Shown here: in pieces, positions 14,869-17,091 of the stretch | Layout: each line of letters opens with the position of its first letter | Position numbering within the stretch: position 1 is the stretch's first letter | NCBI GenBank assembly: GCA_038895395.1 | Contig: JAWANJ010000017.1 | Location: 1 to 17,091 of the forward strand | DNA: 17,091 bases | Reading direction: 5' to 3' | Origin: DTGL01 sp038895395 | Lineage (GTDB): Archaea; Iainarchaeota; Iainarchaeia; Iainarchaeales; DTGL01 | Notes under the pieces: generated by a model | What the model saw: the letters and a program-made list of their open reading frames with translations, nothing else | Told to the model about the DNA's origin: nothing | Database searches by the model: none | Translations under genes and position numbers: made by a program

Positions 14869-15657
14869 ATGGATATCCTTGCAAAATCTTTCGAAGAATA
14901 CAAAAAAAATTTTAATGTGTGTTTGCTTTTCGCACTTTTGCTGGTCTTTGTACCATTTTTCATTATACCAATATTTGCCAACCCATTTTTTGAAACTGGT
15001 ATAACTATTTCTTCTGGTACAATTTTTCTAGATTATATTGTAAGCGCACAGACAGTAGCAATTGTTTTGTTTGCAATTGTTTTTATTGCTGCATATTCCT
15101 TTCTTATAAGCCTAGTTTGTCTTGCAGTCAGAAGAGATCTAAGCAAGGTTAAAGTTCATTTCTACCTTAAAGAAATGGTTCAAAGGTTTTCTTTTAGGAT
15201 TTTCATCTTTAATTTAGTGCTATTTTCCCTAATTTTTTTGACAGCATTAATGCTAGCTTCATTAAGCGTGTATTTGCTTCTAATCTTTTTGGTTTTTGTG
15301 TTTGTTTTGTTATTCTTTTTGATGTTTGTACCCCAAGTGATTGTTGTGGATGAAGTCCCATTGGATGTAGCTTTATCAGAAAGCATCCAATTTGTAAAGA
15401 AAAATCCTTTTGTTGCCTTACAAGTAGTTATAGCATCTGCATCACTTCTTTTGGTTGTATCACTCATAGAATATGCTATCGACTTACTGGCTTTAAATGG
15501 CCTATTTGGAGAGTTTTTTGCAAGAGAGTTTATAGTTGGGGAAACAGTTTCTATAGCAATTACCATGATTTTTGTTGTCCCATATATAGAGATACTAAAA
15601 ACCTTTTTCTATATGCTCAAATTTGACCTTATAAAAAAGCAGCTTTTGGCTCGTTAG
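14869..15657 (+). CDS. Six-pass membrane protein of unknown function
   Basis: The 262-residue product starts with a short amphipathic stretch (DILAKSFEEYKKN) and has about six membrane helices, near 17-36, 62-86, 110-132, 134-157, 184-206 and 224-246. The segment VVDEVPLDVALSESIQFVKKN (about 159-179), between helices 4 and 5, resembles a recurring motif in widespread prokaryotic membrane proteins of the DUF4013/GPDPase-membrane-domain type, whose function is poorly known. I treat that as a tentative resemblance. No catalytic motif is visible. The ATG has a TATA-like element about 28 nt upstream and no Shine-Dalgarno, so it is probably leaderless. It is divergent from tdk and followed by the Lrp-type regulator on the same strand. 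Confidence 0.78.
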   Translation: MDILAKSFEEYKKNFNVCLLFALLLVFVPFFIIPIFANPFFETGITISSGTIFLDYIVSAQTVAIVLFAIVFIAAYSFLISLVCLAVRRDLSKVKVHFYLKEMVQRFSFRIFIFNLVLFSLIFLTALMLASLSVYLLLIFLVFVFVLLFFLMFVPQVIVVDEVPLDVALSESIQFVKKNPFVALQVVIASASLLLVVSLIEYAIDLLALNGLFGEFFAREFIVGETVSIAITMIFVVPYIEILKTFFYMLKFDLIKKQLLAR

Positions 15658-15689
15658 CTTAATCAGCCACGCTATGAACAAAAAGCAAA

Positions 15690-15700
15690 CTTTTTATTAG
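15690..15700 (+). promoter_or_regulatory. Probable A-box of the Lrp-type regulator gene
   Basis: CTTTTTATTAG is centred about 30 nt before the ATG at 15725, and no ribosome-binding site is seen before that ATG. This fits a leaderless transcript and argues against the upstream in-frame TTG at 15704. Confidence 0.4.
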
Positions 15701-15724
15701 GTTTTGTTTAACTTTCTTAATATT

Positions 15725-16198
15725 ATGATTGCATCGCTAGACAGAATAGAGGTACTTATTCTAAAAAAACTTCTGGAGGATGGCCGAGCAAGTTACAAGG
15801 CAATAGCAAAAGAAGCACAGCTTACCGATGTTGCAATAAGAAAAAGAGTAGACTCTTTGAAAAGACGTGGCATAATAAAAGCAATAAGGGCAGAGATAAA
15901 CTATGAAATACTTGGTTTTGAGAAGCCTGTTTATATTCAACTTAGAACTGAGGTTTCAAAAACAAAGGACATACTAAAGCGCATAGAATCCTTCGAGCAT
16001 GTTCTTGAAATACACCAAGTGCTTGGCGAATATAACCTTTTAGTAAAGGTAGTGCTTCCTGATTTATCAGCGGTTAAAGAATTTGTTGAACGCATAGGTG
16101 CCATAGACGGTGTGCTTGACATGAAAACACTAATTGTTCTTGAGGAAATCAAAAAAACTACCACTTTGCCATCAAGCGTCATGCAAAAAAGATTCTAA
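15725..16198 (+). CDS. Lrp/AsnC-family transcriptional regulator
   Basis: DNA-binding regulator of the feast/famine family. From ATG 15725 the protein has 157 residues, the usual length. It has an N-terminal winged helix-turn-helix (LDRIEVLILKKLLEDGR..., about 5-50, recognition helix near VAIRKRVDSLKRRGII), then a RAM/AsnC ligand-binding dimerisation domain (about 67-143). The effector-site loop reads GEYN (101-104), where many members have GxYD. An in-frame TTG at 15704 would add seven hydrophobic residues not expected for the family. Targets are unknown. The adjacent antiporter or the upstream membrane-protein gene are possible, as is autoregulation. Its stop overlaps the stop of the convergent antiporter gene. 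Confidence 0.93.
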   Translation: MIASLDRIEVLILKKLLEDGRASYKAIAKEAQLTDVAIRKRVDSLKRRGIIKAIRAEINYEILGFEKPVYIQLRTEVSKTKDILKRIESFEHVLEIHQVLGEYNLLVKVVLPDLSAVKEFVERIGAIDGVLDMKTLIVLEEIKKTTTLPSSVMQKRF

Positions 16199-17091
16199 AC
16201 TTTTTTTGGCACCTCTATTGTTTTTATCTCTTCGCTCTTTCTTTCCTTCCTCTTTTGTATTGTTGCATAGATGTGTGCTATGAGCATAGAAAGTAGGATG
16301 CTTAAAATTATTGTAATGTATGTGATTTTTATTATTGTATAAGCTGCTTGTGTGCTCATAAGTTCTGAACGTTCAGCCATTACGATTGCAAGCGGCGCTA
16401 AAGCCGCGGGTGCCATACCTTTTGGAGAGTTCATACCAATCAAAAGTCTTTCCCATATATTCAAATCACTCTTATATGATATGACTAATGCAGTAATCAA
16501 CCTAGCGGCGATTATAAAGCCAATAACCGTTATAAAATCTATATGAGTTATTTCCACAATGTTTAGCATCCTGATTGGAAAGTCAGCACCAAGCATCACA
16601 AATACAAATATTACAAGTATAATCGCTATATCTCGATTAAACTCAGTAAAGGTGGGTTTTTTAGGTGCCTTTGAGGAGTTAAGCAAAATGCTGGTTACTC
16701 CTACAGCAATAATTCCCGAGCCACCTAAGTTTTCAGCTACAACATAAACTATGAGTGCTACAGCAAGGCCTGTTAGCTCTTCAAGGTCTACACCAGCAAC
16801 TTGCAAAGCTTTTTTTCCAAAGAAGTATCCTATAAGGCCTATAACAAATCCAACACCACAAAGAAGTACAATTTTTGCAAGATATAATGGCAAAGCAAAA
16901 GTTATCGGTGATCTGTATACTGCAAAGTCAAATATGATCAAAGGTAGTATGACCGTGAACGGAGAGTTGAGTATTGATTCAGCGTTCAATATTTCTTGTA
17001 TTTTTTTAGGGTACTTTCCAATTATGTTTTCTGTGGCTTCTGGGTCTGTGCCACAAAGCAAAGAGCCTAAAAATAGTGAAGGTATCAAAGC
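16195..17091 (-). CDS. CPA-family cation/proton antiporter-like protein, N terminus outside window
   Basis: Partial gene. The frame is open at the window end, so the N-terminal helices are missing. About 298 codons remain, with seven or so helices. Numbering from the first ATG visible (17088): GTDPEA (13-18) and the conserved helix NAESILNSPFTVILPL (35-50) correspond to the ion-binding helices of CPA1 exchangers, followed by RLLIGMNSPKGMAPAALAPL (214-233), the conserved C-terminal helix region. The tail is short and highly charged (KRKERKSEEIK). The Glu and Asn of the ESxxND signature are kept (E37, N41) but the Asp is Ser (S42), so ion coupling may differ from known Na+/H+ antiporters. Its stop (TAG on the minus strand) overlaps that of the Lrp-type gene. 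Confidence 0.87.
   Translation of the reverse strand, partial: ALIPSLFLGSLLCGTDPEATENIIGKYPKKIQEILNAESILNSPFTVILPLIIFDFAVYRSPITFALPLYLAKIVLLCGVGFVIGLIGYFFGKKALQVAGVDLEELTGLAVALIVYVVAENLGGSGIIAVGVTSILLNSSKAPKKPTFTEFNRDIAIILVIFVFVMLGADFPIRMLNIVEITHIDFITVIGFIIAARLITALVISYKSDLNIWERLLIGMNSPKGMAPAALAPLAIVMAERSELMSTQAAYTIIKITYITIILSILLSMLIAHIYATIQKRKERKSEEIKTIEVPKKV

Noticed and set aside
1..17091. CRISPR array, transposon, tRNA or rRNA genes
   Set aside because: No regularly spaced repeats, transposase motifs or cloverleaf-like sequences with conserved tRNA boxes were seen on either strand. Intergenic gaps are too short for most of these.

Overview
The window looks like part of an AT-rich archaeal genome. 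The evidence is a clamp-loader small subunit (RFC-S), an MCM helicase, an Nre-family repair protein found only in archaea, and a type IV pilus locus whose pilins carry archaeal class III signal peptides (Q at +1, E or D at +5). A-box-like promoters lie about 25-35 nt upstream of several genes. Small genes, tight spacing and a bacterial-type threonyl-tRNA synthetase would fit a DPANN-like or related lineage, but I cannot fix the phylum from sequence alone. A run of 10 Ns at 4847-4856 shows a scaffolded draft assembly, possibly a metagenome or single-cell genome.

Layout, left to right. (1) 25-657 (-): a four-pass membrane protein of unknown function. (2) 779-4833: an information-processing block with RFC small subunit (+), the Nre-type DNA repair protein with a C-terminal PCNA-binding motif (-, convergent with RFC), and threonyl-tRNA synthetase (+, divergent from nre). 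(3) Scaffold gap. (4) 4922-11895 (+): a ten-gene archaeal type IV pilus (archaellum/Tad-like) cluster. It holds a secretion ATPase with a long charged N-terminal extension, two different TadC/ArlJ-like platform proteins, four very small prepilins (50-89 aa), a prepilin peptidase, and two larger prepilins (206 and 124 aa). Most junctions overlap, abut or are under 50 nt, so it is probably one or two operons. (5) 11928-14824 (-): mcm, preceded by a perfect 10-bp inverted repeat around its TATA-like element, then thymidine kinase. (6) 14869-17091: a six-pass membrane protein (+), an Lrp/AsnC-type regulator (+), and the C-terminal part of a CPA-family cation/proton antiporter (-), cut by the window end and lacking the usual ion-binding Asp.

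How the genes fit together: the pilus cluster looks self-sufficient for assembly. The peptidase would process the prepilins, and the ATPase with one or both platform proteins would extrude the mature subunits. Three of the short prepilins are little more than the hydrophobic pilin helix. The fourth adds six cysteines and a DxDxDGxxD calcium-type loop, and the two larger ones look like minor or tip pilins. RFC, MCM, Nre and thymidine kinase all concern DNA replication, repair or precursor supply.

No rRNA, tRNA, CRISPR array, insertion sequence or intein was recognised. The longest stretch without a gene is about 140 bases (14046-14185).
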